This document shows positions 26,262-34,208 of a stretch of DNA of 64,000 nt, piece by piece. Numbering within the stretch: the stretch's first letter is position 1; every line of letters starts with the position of its first letter. This stretch comes from an uncultured bacterium (GTDB taxonomy: Bacteria > Planctomycetota > UBA8108 > UBA1146): assembly GCA_913056395.1 (NCBI GenBank), contig CAJXMG010000011.1:21752-85751 (forward strand), in the 5' to 3' direction. A program made the translations under genes and the position numbers. The notes under the pieces were generated by a model that saw only the letters and a program-made list of their open reading frames with translations, was not told the DNA's origin and did not search any database.

Positions 26262-27510
26262 AGACCCAATAACCGGTTGTCGCCGGAAATTCCCAGACCC
26301 CCTCTCCGCGCCAACGATCGAGCACGCCATAGTTGAAGAGCACGGTGACAGTCAGCAGAAGCGATCCTGTCGATGGGCTGATCACGACCGGAAGCAACAA
26401 CCACAGGGCGTACCAGGGATGCAGGGTCGGGCTGAGCAAAAGGAATCCCAGCATCAGGATGCGCGTTGCCTGCCAGGTTTCCAGGTTTCGGACCCACCAG
26501 GCCAGCACCCACCAGGACGCCACCATGAAAACTCGCAGAACCCGTGTCACCGGGTCGGTGGCGTCATGGACATCCGCACCGATCAAAAACCCCAGAGCCT
26601 CAAAGAGCCAACCCCCTGAATACCAGGTCCCGGCGTAGGCGCCGAGACCTTCGGTGACCGGGGCATCCCAGACAGGAATTGAAAGCAGGGTGATGGCGAT
26701 CAAAAGGCCAACAAATATCAGCGCCGCATGGATTCCCAGTTTCTTCAGCAGATGAAAGAAAAGGCCCGCAGGGACGAGCAGGGTGGCTGTCGCCATCGAC
26801 AACAGGGCCGCTGACCAGCGCGCTCGTTTCAGCTCGATGAAAATCAGGGCTGTTGCCATAAACAACAGCGCCAACAGATGAACATGCCCCCCGATGGCAC
26901 TCTCCAGAATCGGCAACGGGTGCCAACACCAGTAAAGGCTGCGCCGCGGATCGAGACTCTTCCTGTTTAACCAGAACATCAGCAACCCACCGATGGCAAG
27001 ATCCACAAGAACCATCGCCCACCTCCAGCTCTCTGCACTGTGTGCAAAGAAGCGGAAAGCTCCCTGGGCGACAGGGGGATAGACGGTGGGGATCTGCGGA
27101 TGATTGATGCGTTCCCTCACCTGTTGCCAATCTTCCGATGTGGCGATCACATCCAGTGAGGGATCTGCAGGAGGCACACCGTAGGGTGAGAGACCTTGCC
27201 GCTGCACTTCCCCATCCCACAGATAGCGCCAGAGGTCATCACTGAGCAGGGGGTCTGTCGTCAGCAACAACCCCCGGACGATTGCCGCTCCCAATAAAAT
27301 GACGGTCAGCGCCTGTGCCTTCGGAACTCTTTGGAACCAGAGGTGACCCACCGCCATCCACACCGCCAGGGCCACCGCCGCATAAATATGGGGACTGAGT
27401 GGTGCACGGGGATCGAGATCGGCGATGGTCTCGCCCCAGAATCCCCAGCTGAAAACAAACAGCAGCAACAGGGAAAGCGATCCAAACCACACCCTGGGGA
27501 ATCGCTTCAC
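26182..27510 (-). CDS. GT-C polyprenyl-phosphomannose-type glycosyltransferase
   Basis: Polytopic membrane protein of about 442 residues with 11-13 predicted helices, resembling the alpha-mannosyltransferase MptA/GT87 group. The characteristic first-loop acidic motif is LLSDDLWRYLWDGEVQRQGLSPYG, here with an Asp-Asp pair expected to be catalytic. The start at GTG 27510 is chosen for spacing after GAGG; GTG 27528 is the alternative and overlaps the end of hyuA. It would transfer mannose or another sugar from a lipid-linked donor on the outer face of the membrane. It overlaps lspA tail to tail by 80 bp. Confidence 0.8.
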   Translation of the reverse strand: MKRFPRVWFGSLSLLLLFVFSWGFWGETIADLDPRAPLSPHIYAAVALAVWMAVGHLWFQRVPKAQALTVILLGAAIVRGLLLTTDPLLSDDLWRYLWDGEVQRQGLSPYGVPPADPSLDVIATSEDWQQVRERINHPQIPTVYPPVAQGAFRFFAHSAESWRWAMVLVDLAIGGLLMFWLNRKSLDPRRSLYWCWHPLPILESAIGGHVHLLALLFMATALIFIELKRARWSAALLSMATATLLVPAGLFFHLLKKLGIHAALIFVGLLIAITLLSIPVWDAPVTEGLGAYAGTWYSGGWLFEALGFLIGADVHDATDPVTRVLRVFMVASWWVLAWWVRNLETWQATRILMLGFLLLSPTLHPWYALWLLLPVVISPSTGSLLLTVTVLFNYGVLDRWRGEGVWEFPATTGYWVFSLPLMILLLEGWRATRRASSTLPRE

Positions 27511-27512
27511 CT

Positions 27513-29447
27513 TCAGACCTCGATCCACAGGTCGCCCGATTCCCGAACCTCAACGACTGCACCTGCGGGAATCCACGAGAAGGTGGTCCAGCCCTCGATC
27601 AGAAGGGGACCATTCCTGCGCTCTCCTTTGGCAAGAGATCCCTGACCGATGCGGGGGATCTGCTGGAAACCTTCCCGGGAGTTGAGATAAACACGGGACT
27701 CAACCGCCTCCATACGCTTCTCTTCCATCGTCCCACAGGAATCCCCGGCAGGAGCGGTTACCGAGACGCGAAGTGCGACCCCCTCGATCTCCCGATCCGC
27801 CATTCGATAACCGAACTGCTCTTCATATCTTTGGCGGAATTCCTCGGCAGGATGGTCACCCCATTCGATTTCGAGATCATGGGATTGTCCCTGATGCCGC
27901 GCTCTCAGATATCTATCGATGATCAGGTCGGCTCTGGCAACCCCCGGCATCCTTGACACCGCCTGCTCTTCCAACTGCTGTGCCAACGCATCCAGCTCGT
28001 CATCCCGTTCTTCGGGCAATCTCTTCAACAGAACGGCTTCCGCAGATTCAGTCCACGGGGATTGCAACAAACCCCATGCGCTGAAGCATCCCGCCCCTGC
28101 GGGAATTCTCACCCGGGGGATACCACAGGAGCGTGCCAGCTCGACGGCGTGAAGAGCCCCGGCTCCACCGAAGCAAACCAGTGTTGCCTCTCCCGGATCT
28201 TGCCCCCGCTCGGAAGAAACCTTGCGCAAGGCTCGTTCCATCTCATGGTTGGAGACTTCGATGATCCCCAGCGCCATTTTTTCCACACTCCAGTCCAACT
28301 GTCTCGCCAAACGCAGCAGTGCCTGCCGGGAAGCCTCCACATCGATGGTCGTTTCTTCGCCAAGGCGGGCATCCTGAGGCAAACGCCCAAGGACTACATG
28401 GGCATCCGTCACCGTTGCATCAACTCCACCGCGACCATAAGCCGCAGGTCCGGGATCTGCGCCGGCACTGTGAGGGCCCACCCGCAGGGCACCTCCGGCA
28501 TCGATCCAGGAGATGGATCCGCCTCCAGCACCCACGGTATGGATGTCGATCATCGGCACCGCGATGGGGACACCATCCACCAGCGTATTCCGCTGTCGGA
28601 AATGTCGGGAGTCGCCACCGACCAAACTGACATCAGTGCTCGTTCCACCCATGTCAAAGGTGATCGCCACACTTCCATCGCCACTTTGTTGGGCCGCCAC
28701 CACTCCGCCCGCCGGACCGGAGAGCACCGTCTTCACCGGCTCACTGGCCAATGCGGACCAGGGTCTGGCCGAACCGGCGGAATCCATCACCCTCAACTGT
28801 GCCGGGCTCAATCCCTGGGCCAGATTCTGCAGGTACCCCTGCATCACCGGAGCCAAAACCGCTGCTGCTGTTGCGGTACTGAAGCGTTCCCACTCCCTCG
28901 GCTCTGCCGCCACCTGATGCGAGAGGATCACCGGCAGTTCCAGATCTTCCAGAAGCTGGCGGATCAAATCCTCGTCGGAACCATCCTCGGTGCTGTGAAG
29001 AAAGCCGACAGCAACCGCCTCCAGCTCATTCTCCAAAACCCAACGACGGAGTTGGGACAACTCATCCAGATCCGCTTCGGCAATACTGACGCCGCCAGGC
29101 CCCCTGCGCAGACCGAGGCCAAATCGATCCTCTGGAGCAATCAACGGTGTCGTCGCGACAGGTTCCAGATCGTGGAGTTGCGGTCGGTTCTGGCGTCCAA
29201 GCTGAAGGAGATCCTCGAACCCGCTGTGGGTGACGAACCCTGCCCGCGCATGTTTTCTCTCCAACAGTGCGTTGGTCGCCACCGTCGTCCCATGAACGAC
29301 CTCATTTGCGGTCAGATCTTTCAGGGCCTGAAGAATCGCGCGAGCCGGATCATCCGGGGTGGAGGGGACCTTCTTGAGACGCACCCCGTTCCCATCGGAG
29401 ATGACGATGTCTGTAAAGGTGCCTCCACTGTCGATCCCGATTCTCAA
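27513..29447 (-). CDS. hyuA: Hydantoinase A / 5-oxoprolinase-type ATPase subunit
   Basis: HyuA-family ATP-dependent amidohydrolase subunit, 644 residues from TTG 29447, which has GGAG six bases upstream and begins MRIGIDSGGTFTDIVISDG as in the family. An upstream in-frame TTG at 29480 adds 11 residues. Nucleotide-binding actin-fold motifs are present (SGGTFTD; ITFDMGGTSTDVSLV; FGGAGALHAVELA). The C-terminal domain is present (RYEEQFGYR). Its usual partner HyuB is encoded about 20 kb away on the plus strand. The two would have to be expressed from separate transcripts. Substrate (hydantoin, oxoproline, other) is not decided by sequence. Confidence 0.9.
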   Translation of the reverse strand: MRIGIDSGGTFTDIVISDGNGVRLKKVPSTPDDPARAILQALKDLTANEVVHGTTVATNALLERKHARAGFVTHSGFEDLLQLGRQNRPQLHDLEPVATTPLIAPEDRFGLGLRRGPGGVSIAEADLDELSQLRRWVLENELEAVAVGFLHSTEDGSDEDLIRQLLEDLELPVILSHQVAAEPREWERFSTATAAAVLAPVMQGYLQNLAQGLSPAQLRVMDSAGSARPWSALASEPVKTVLSGPAGGVVAAQQSGDGSVAITFDMGGTSTDVSLVGGDSRHFRQRNTLVDGVPIAVPMIDIHTVGAGGGSISWIDAGGALRVGPHSAGADPGPAAYGRGGVDATVTDAHVVLGRLPQDARLGEETTIDVEASRQALLRLARQLDWSVEKMALGIIEVSNHEMERALRKVSSERGQDPGEATLVCFGGAGALHAVELARSCGIPRVRIPAGAGCFSAWGLLQSPWTESAEAVLLKRLPEERDDELDALAQQLEEQAVSRMPGVARADLIIDRYLRARHQGQSHDLEIEWGDHPAEEFRQRYEEQFGYRMADREIEGVALRVSVTAPAGDSCGTMEEKRMEAVESRVYLNSREGFQQIPRIGQGSLAKGERRNGPLLIEGWTTFSWIPAGAVVEVRESGDLWIEV

Positions 29448-29544
29448 GAACTTCTCCAGACTTGCAGCCCCTGTTGCCAATGTGTTGAAACCCTTTGCAC
29501 TAATTCAGGGGCTCATGCAGGATGATGGAGGGAAGGACCGCTCC

Positions 29545-30372
29545 ATGAAAGACAGCAGAGGCAAATGGTTTTCAGTGCACAGAAAGCTCCTGTGGGCCGC
29601 AATGGTCTGCGCACTTTGCATCGGTTGTTCTTCCGGTCCCCGAAAGGCGTCCTCCACCAACACCCCCGATCCCGTCGCCGAGTCTCGCTGGCAGGATGCA
29701 CGCAAGGCGTGGCTACTGGATGACGTGGCCGTGGCCCAGAGTGCCTTCTCCCTCTTTGCAGAGCGCTACCCCGATGATCAGCGCTCCGGCGAAGCTTTGC
29801 TGAGTGCGGGAATCTGTGCCCAGCGCAGGGGCCGCATGGATGAAGCGGAAGGTTTGCTGAGGGAGGCACAATCCAGGGGAGGGGCCATCGCAGCCCGCGC
29901 CCTGTTGCAACGGGGAGCCATCTCCATGGACCTGAATCCTTCGAGAGCCGCCGCCTGTTTCCGCGAGGCAGCTCGGCAGGCGGTCGACGATGAAACCCGC
30001 AGTGAAGCCCATTATCAGCAAGGGGTCGCGCTTCAAAGAATGGGACGCTTCGAAGATGCACAACAGGCGCTGCAAAAGTGCCTCGACCTCGATGGCTCAG
30101 GGAAGCACTCTGCCCAGGCCACCCTGCGCCTGCAATACGACCCGTGGTTCAGTGTTCAGGTGGGGGCCTTCCTGAAGAAATCCCTCGCCCTCAAACAATC
30201 GACCCGACTGCAGGACGCGGGTTTTCCCGCAGAGATCCGCATGCCCGGTCGCAAAGGCTCACCACTGCATCGGGTCCTCTCTGGAAGATACAAGGATCGA
30301 GCCGGAGCCCAGCAACATGCCAGCCGCATACAGGCAGCTCTGGGTCTGGAAGAAGTGAAAGTCGTTCCGTAA
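29545..30372 (+). CDS. SPOR-domain lipoprotein with TPR-like repeats
   Basis: 275 residues from ATG 29545, which has AAGGA seven bases upstream. A lipoprotein signal ends in LCIGC (Cys28). Residues about 50-200 form helical pairs like TPRs (ALLSAGICAQRRGRMDEAEGLL; AHYQQGVALQRMGRFEDAQ), and the C-terminal 75 residues are a SPOR domain (FSVQVGAFLKKSLALKQ). SPOR domains bind denuded glycan at division sites, so the protein may act in septal peptidoglycan processing or as a YbgF/CpoB-like factor. Its stop shares a base with the start of the next gene (TAATG). It is divergent from hyuA. Confidence 0.85.
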   Translation: MKDSRGKWFSVHRKLLWAAMVCALCIGCSSGPRKASSTNTPDPVAESRWQDARKAWLLDDVAVAQSAFSLFAERYPDDQRSGEALLSAGICAQRRGRMDEAEGLLREAQSRGGAIAARALLQRGAISMDLNPSRAAACFREAARQAVDDETRSEAHYQQGVALQRMGRFEDAQQALQKCLDLDGSGKHSAQATLRLQYDPWFSVQVGAFLKKSLALKQSTRLQDAGFPAEIRMPGRKGSPLHRVLSGRYKDRAGAQQHASRIQAALGLEEVKVVP

Positions 30373-31862
30373 TGAGTCTGAAAAACGTCATCGGTATCGT
30401 ATTGACGCTGTTGATCCTTCTGATGATTTACTCAGGGTTTACGGCGTTCAGGGTCTCCAGGCAGATGATCACCCCTGCACCCGAGGGCGACTCATCACGA
30501 CTTGGACCCGTCCAGGACTCTCCTCTTCCCTTCGGCGATCCCTACCACAACTGCCAGGTTCGTTTGATGTTCAACGGAAAAGCGGACATGCGTGCCAGCA
30601 ACCCGGTCATCACCCTGCTCGACAACAAAGGGGCTGACCTTTCGCGATTCAAAGCGCATGACCCGGCGAAACCGTGGTTCTTCGTCAGGGTACCCGAGGG
30701 AAATCAGGGCCTTGTCCGTGTGGAAGCCGAAGATGCTTACCCCATCCAGACACTGATCGAAAAGAATGTACTCGTTTCGTTTTATGAAGCCGCCACCTTT
30801 TCAGGAACCATCCTGGGGCACGTGTTTGTGCTTCAGGGAGAAAAACTGCCGGATCCAACACCCCTGCCAAATGCCCGGTTGTTGATCGAAACAACCAAAG
30901 GCTGGCAATCAGAGGTAACCACCGATGGAACAGGAAAGTTTGAAGCCCTCATTCCCCCGGGTCCCTTTTTCGTAACCGTCCGTTCAGACAGTCACGCCGA
31001 TGCCTTTTTCGACAACCTCACCGCCGTCGCAGGAGAGACCATCGATCGCCAGATCATTCTGCCGGCAGGGTGTGAATTGGAAGGATTTGCCATCGGAAAC
31101 AATGTCACCCTCGAAGGAGCCAAGGCATCTCTCGTCTCGAGTATGGAAGACGATGCGGATGCGATTGCCGGCGAGCGCGGGAAGTTCAAGATCACCGGGC
31201 TGACCTCCGGAATGGCGACGCTGTACCTGCAACACCCCGGTTACCAGGAGGAATCCTTCACCCTTCTGGTGCCCAAGGACAAGATCGGCATCCGCAAGCC
31301 GTTCCCTCTCAAACCCTCAGAAAACTTCACTCTTTCCGTCAATCTCGGCAACAGTTCAAATCTCCCGGATGCCCGGGTTCGCGTAACCCGTGGGGGGAAA
31401 GTGATCTTCGAAGGACCCACTGCTGAGTTCAACGAGATGAATATCCTCGCCTCAGGTCAAACCTATACCTTCCTTGCCAGCTGGAATCCCGATCCGGAGG
31501 AGGAACAGGCCATCCTCTACTCGATTCCCAAAACCTGGGCGATGCCAGAGAGTGGAGGAGGAGAACTCACTCTGCAAATCGAGGACTGCGTTTACGCAAG
31601 AGGGTTGGTTCTGACCGCCGGTAGTGGAGTGACCTTTGGCGGAGCCTTTGTCAAAATCAGGCTTGCTGATGCCCAGTTCGCAAATGCACTTGAGGAGATC
31701 ACCGTTTGGTGTGACACCCGCGGCCGCTTTGAATCCCCGCCGCTACCCCAGGGGAGTTACACTGTGGTTGCCCACCATCCCTTCCACGGAATGGTCGGGA
31801 AAAACGTACGCCTGAATCAGGCGGGCAATGCAGACTTGGGAGTCTTCACTCTTCCTGAATAA
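30372..31862 (+). CDS. Membrane-anchored protein with carboxypeptidase-regulatory-like domains
   Basis: 496 residues starting at ATG 30372, coupled to the SPOR gene by a 1-bp overlap. One N-terminal helix (VIGIVLTLLILLMIYSGF) anchors a large extracytoplasmic part built of several beta-sandwich repeats of CarboxypepD_reg/CnaB type, for example GTGKFEALIPPGPFFVTVRSD, GKFKITGLTSGMATLYL and GRFESPPLPQGSYTVVAHHP. Such domains are common in planctomycete surface proteins, with no enzymatic residues visible. It probably works with the SPOR lipoprotein in the periplasm. Its 3' end overlaps the convergent TolB-like gene by 17 bp. Confidence 0.75.
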   Translation: MSLKNVIGIVLTLLILLMIYSGFTAFRVSRQMITPAPEGDSSRLGPVQDSPLPFGDPYHNCQVRLMFNGKADMRASNPVITLLDNKGADLSRFKAHDPAKPWFFVRVPEGNQGLVRVEAEDAYPIQTLIEKNVLVSFYEAATFSGTILGHVFVLQGEKLPDPTPLPNARLLIETTKGWQSEVTTDGTGKFEALIPPGPFFVTVRSDSHADAFFDNLTAVAGETIDRQIILPAGCELEGFAIGNNVTLEGAKASLVSSMEDDADAIAGERGKFKITGLTSGMATLYLQHPGYQEESFTLLVPKDKIGIRKPFPLKPSENFTLSVNLGNSSNLPDARVRVTRGGKVIFEGPTAEFNEMNILASGQTYTFLASWNPDPEEEQAILYSIPKTWAMPESGGGELTLQIEDCVYARGLVLTAGSGVTFGGAFVKIRLADAQFANALEEITVWCDTRGRFESPPLPQGSYTVVAHHPFHGMVGKNVRLNQAGNADLGVFTLPE

Positions 31863-32622
31863 GCAGCCAGTCAGCCGCAAAGAGGTTGTACTCTTCGGGG
31901 TCCTGATCGTTTCTTTGTGAAACAAAGAGCAACCTGCGACCATCCGAAGAAAAGGAAGGGTCTCCATCAAAGCCATCGGTCGTGGTGATTTTTTCATTGA
32001 GACCTGAGGCGATGGTGTACACATACAAATCGTATTGCCCCTCGGAGAACTCTCCGCAGTACACCACGTAAAGACCATCAGGGGTCAGGGTTGGCCTTCC
32101 TGCGATCTGTCCTTCTTTGCTGATGACCTTGGGTTCGCCGTCACCGATTCTCAAGACCACCTCTGTTGATACCCCGGCAGCCGGCGGAAAGTTGTCAGCA
32201 TAAGCTTTTCCGGAAGCGTCCCCCTTGAGCGCCGTGAAACAGGAAAGATCTCCAGCAGCGGATGGAGTGGCAATCAAGGGCTGGGGAAGATCTTCAGCCA
32301 CGCTTTTCAGACCCGAAGCATCCGTAAACATGTGGTAAACGCGCGCTTCCTTGTGGGGAGGTCTCTGGCTGCTGAAGGCAACGACACGATCATTGTCTGT
32401 GAAAACAGGGCGTCGATTGACACCGCCATCGGTCAATTGCACCAGGGTATCGAAATGATTTTCGCCGGGTGAGTTGTCAACAATCCGTGGCAGGGGATCG
32501 AGGAGTGCTTCGGAACGAGTGGCGGGTCTGCTGGAGATCTGCCCGGAGGGCTCCCCCGTACAACCTGCCAACGCCAACAAACCAACCAGAGGGAAGATTG
32601 AAAAGTGAAGCAACCGGGTCAT
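31846..32622 (-). CDS. TolB-like beta-propeller lipoprotein
   Basis: 258 residues from ATG 32622 (ATG 32646 is possible). The lipoprotein signal ends in LALAGC (Cys21). The rest carries PD40/WD40-like beta-propeller repeats as in TolB: RPVFTDNDRVVAFSSQRPP, RPTLTPDGLYVVYCGEF and DPSFSSDGRRLLFVSQRND. It ends on QEE with few propeller blades, so it is much shorter than TolB (about 430) and may be a half-propeller or part of a complex. No tol-pal genes are nearby. Confidence 0.75.
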   Translation of the reverse strand: MTRLLHFSIFPLVGLLALAGCTGEPSGQISSRPATRSEALLDPLPRIVDNSPGENHFDTLVQLTDGGVNRRPVFTDNDRVVAFSSQRPPHKEARVYHMFTDASGLKSVAEDLPQPLIATPSAAGDLSCFTALKGDASGKAYADNFPPAAGVSTEVVLRIGDGEPKVISKEGQIAGRPTLTPDGLYVVYCGEFSEGQYDLYVYTIASGLNEKITTTDGFDGDPSFSSDGRRLLFVSQRNDQDPEEYNLFAADWLLIQEE

Positions 32623-32695
32623 CTGCGTTGGCCTTTCCAGTGTCATGCCGTAGATTAATCGAAGACGACTCGGCAGGCATCCCGAAAGGATTCCG

Positions 32696-33106
32696 ATGTA
32701 CGGTGAAGATCTGACCTTCCAGACCCCTGGCAAAGGACTCCATGAGATCACCCAACCGTTGGCAGAAGCGATCCGCAGGGCCGATGTCGAAACCGGGCTT
32801 TGCCATGTTTTTCTGAGGCATACCAGTGCCAGCCTCGTCATCACAGAAAACGCCGACCCCTCCGCACGCCGGGATCTGCTCAGCTGGTTCGACCGTCTCG
32901 CTCCGGAAAACGACCCTGACTACACACACACTTCCGAAGGCCCCGATGACATGCCATCCCATTTGAAGGCCGCTGTCACCCGCACTTCGGAAACACTGCC
33001 CGTCAAGGATGGCCGACTCAACCTCGGCACCTGGCAGGGAGTCTTTATCTTTGAACACCGAACCCGTCCCCATGAACGCACCATCAGCGTGCGTGTCTGG
33101 GACTGA
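32696..33106 (+). CDS. YjbQ-family (UPF0047) protein
   Basis: 136-residue member of the YjbQ/UPF0047 family, reported elsewhere to have weak thiamine-phosphate synthase activity. Family blocks are clear: CHVFLRHTSASLVITENADP, the DDMPSHLKAAV segment and GTWQGVFIFEHR near the end, which holds the conserved His. The start has AAAGGA five bases upstream. A gene on the same strand follows after 10 bp. Confidence 0.92.
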   Translation: MYGEDLTFQTPGKGLHEITQPLAEAIRRADVETGLCHVFLRHTSASLVITENADPSARRDLLSWFDRLAPENDPDYTHTSEGPDDMPSHLKAAVTRTSETLPVKDGRLNLGTWQGVFIFEHRTRPHERTISVRVWD

Positions 33107-33116
33107 AGGAGATCAC

Positions 33117-33512
33117 ATGGAAGGCCCCAAAATTCTCGTCGCCTGCGTCGACAACACCTTGCGCAACGGCTGCTTTGACACGGCAGGCTCGATGGGACTG
33201 AGAGCGGATGCGGTTGGAAACCAGAAGGGCCTCACCAAGAGACTCTCCAAGGACTCTTACGACCTCGTTATTCTCCAGGGGGACCTCAATGCAGACCCCC
33301 TCGGCGAAGCGAAGACCCTGGAACTTCAGGAGGGTGCCGATCTCTCTGACATCGGCGATCGTATCAAGGCGCTGATCGAAGTGCCGGAGTTTGACCCCGA
33401 GTCAGTGGAAGACCTGCCACCCGCTTCACCGCTGCCGTGGAAAAAGGACCAACCCGCCAAGCGCAAGGCCAAGCCGAGGGATGAGCACTCGGGGGGATCC
33501 GGTTCTTCCTGA
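33117..33512 (+). CDS. Hypothetical small protein downstream of yjbQ
   Basis: 131 residues. The start is ATG 33117 with a strong AAGGAG site; a longer in-frame extension overlaps yjbQ and is not needed. The first 70 residues have an alternating beta/alpha pattern (KILVACVDNTLRNG; YDLVILQGDLNAD) that could be a degenerate receiver-like fold, but the phosphorylation-site pattern is not intact. The C-terminus is Lys/Pro/Ser-rich and probably disordered. It forms an operon with yjbQ. No function proposed. Confidence 0.65.
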   Translation: MEGPKILVACVDNTLRNGCFDTAGSMGLRADAVGNQKGLTKRLSKDSYDLVILQGDLNADPLGEAKTLELQEGADLSDIGDRIKALIEVPEFDPESVEDLPPASPLPWKKDQPAKRKAKPRDEHSGGSGSS

Positions 33513-33524
33513 ACCAGCCTTATC

Positions 33525-34208
33525 CTAGAGCTTTGAGAGCCAGTCAGGAATACGCACAACCATCAACTCTTCGGCGCTCTTCAGCTCTGCGGCAATATTG
33601 CTGAACTGATCGATGGGCATCGGCTGACGCCAGTTGGCGTTGTCCTCGACAAAAAGCATCTTGGGATTCTTGAGCCACTCCTCCACCCGCAGCAGATGCA
33701 TCGCCTCGCCATTCTTCTGCGCAGGCAACTGCAACCTCAAACCGGATGCACGCACCGGACGCGCGAGGGGAGCGCAGGATTCTGAGTCCAGTTGAAGAAC
33801 CTTTTCAGCCAACCAATCCGCCGCCACCCCATCTCCGGGCACGCGGATCAGGGTTCGATGGTTTCGGGTGCGCGCAATGATCACCGGAAACTGAACCCTT
33901 TTGGAAAGGGAGCGAACCACCTCTTCCATTCGGCGCGCCAGCAACTCTGATCCGATCCCCGCACCCTCCTCCTGAAAGGTAATGCGATCACGGGCAAAGG
34001 TGACCCTCGAAGCCCCCTTCTCGGGAGTGGCTGCGGTCTCGAGGCGTGCGCCGTCGCCGACGCGCATGAAGTTTTCATATCCACAGGGACCCGAAACCTC
34101 CATGTACACCTCTTTGAAAGCCTCCAGGCCAACCTGCATCGGCAGATGGATCAGGTCAACAGAGACGCCAAGGGTGCTGGGGTCGAGGCCGCCAAGGGGA
34201 TCACTCAT
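33525..34208 (-). CDS. Hypothetical protein, third gene of the XPB helicase operon
   Basis: 227 residues, not recognised. It looks soluble and mixed alpha/beta, without signal peptide or nuclease motifs I can name. Its start overlaps the stop of the XPB-partner gene (ATGA), so translation is coupled, and it may be a dedicated subunit or regulator of the helicase complex. Mildly conserved-looking segments are YMEVSGPCGYENFMRVGDG and the C-terminal IPDWLSKL. A comparison with genes next to other bacterial XPB operons would tell whether it is conserved. Confidence 0.65.
   Translation of the reverse strand: MSDPLGGLDPSTLGVSVDLIHLPMQVGLEAFKEVYMEVSGPCGYENFMRVGDGARLETAATPEKGASRVTFARDRITFQEEGAGIGSELLARRMEEVVRSLSKRVQFPVIIARTRNHRTLIRVPGDGVAADWLAEKVLQLDSESCAPLARPVRASGLRLQLPAQKNGEAMHLLRVEEWLKNPKMLFVEDNANWRQPMPIDQFSNIAAELKSAEELMVVRIPDWLSKL

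Noticed and set aside
28062..29525. 487-codon plus-strand frame opposite hyuA
   Set aside because: Antisense shadow; hyuA is supported by motifs and this frame has none.
33501..33515. Terminator between the yjbQ operon and the XPB operon
   Set aside because: Only a 5-bp stem and no T-run on either strand.
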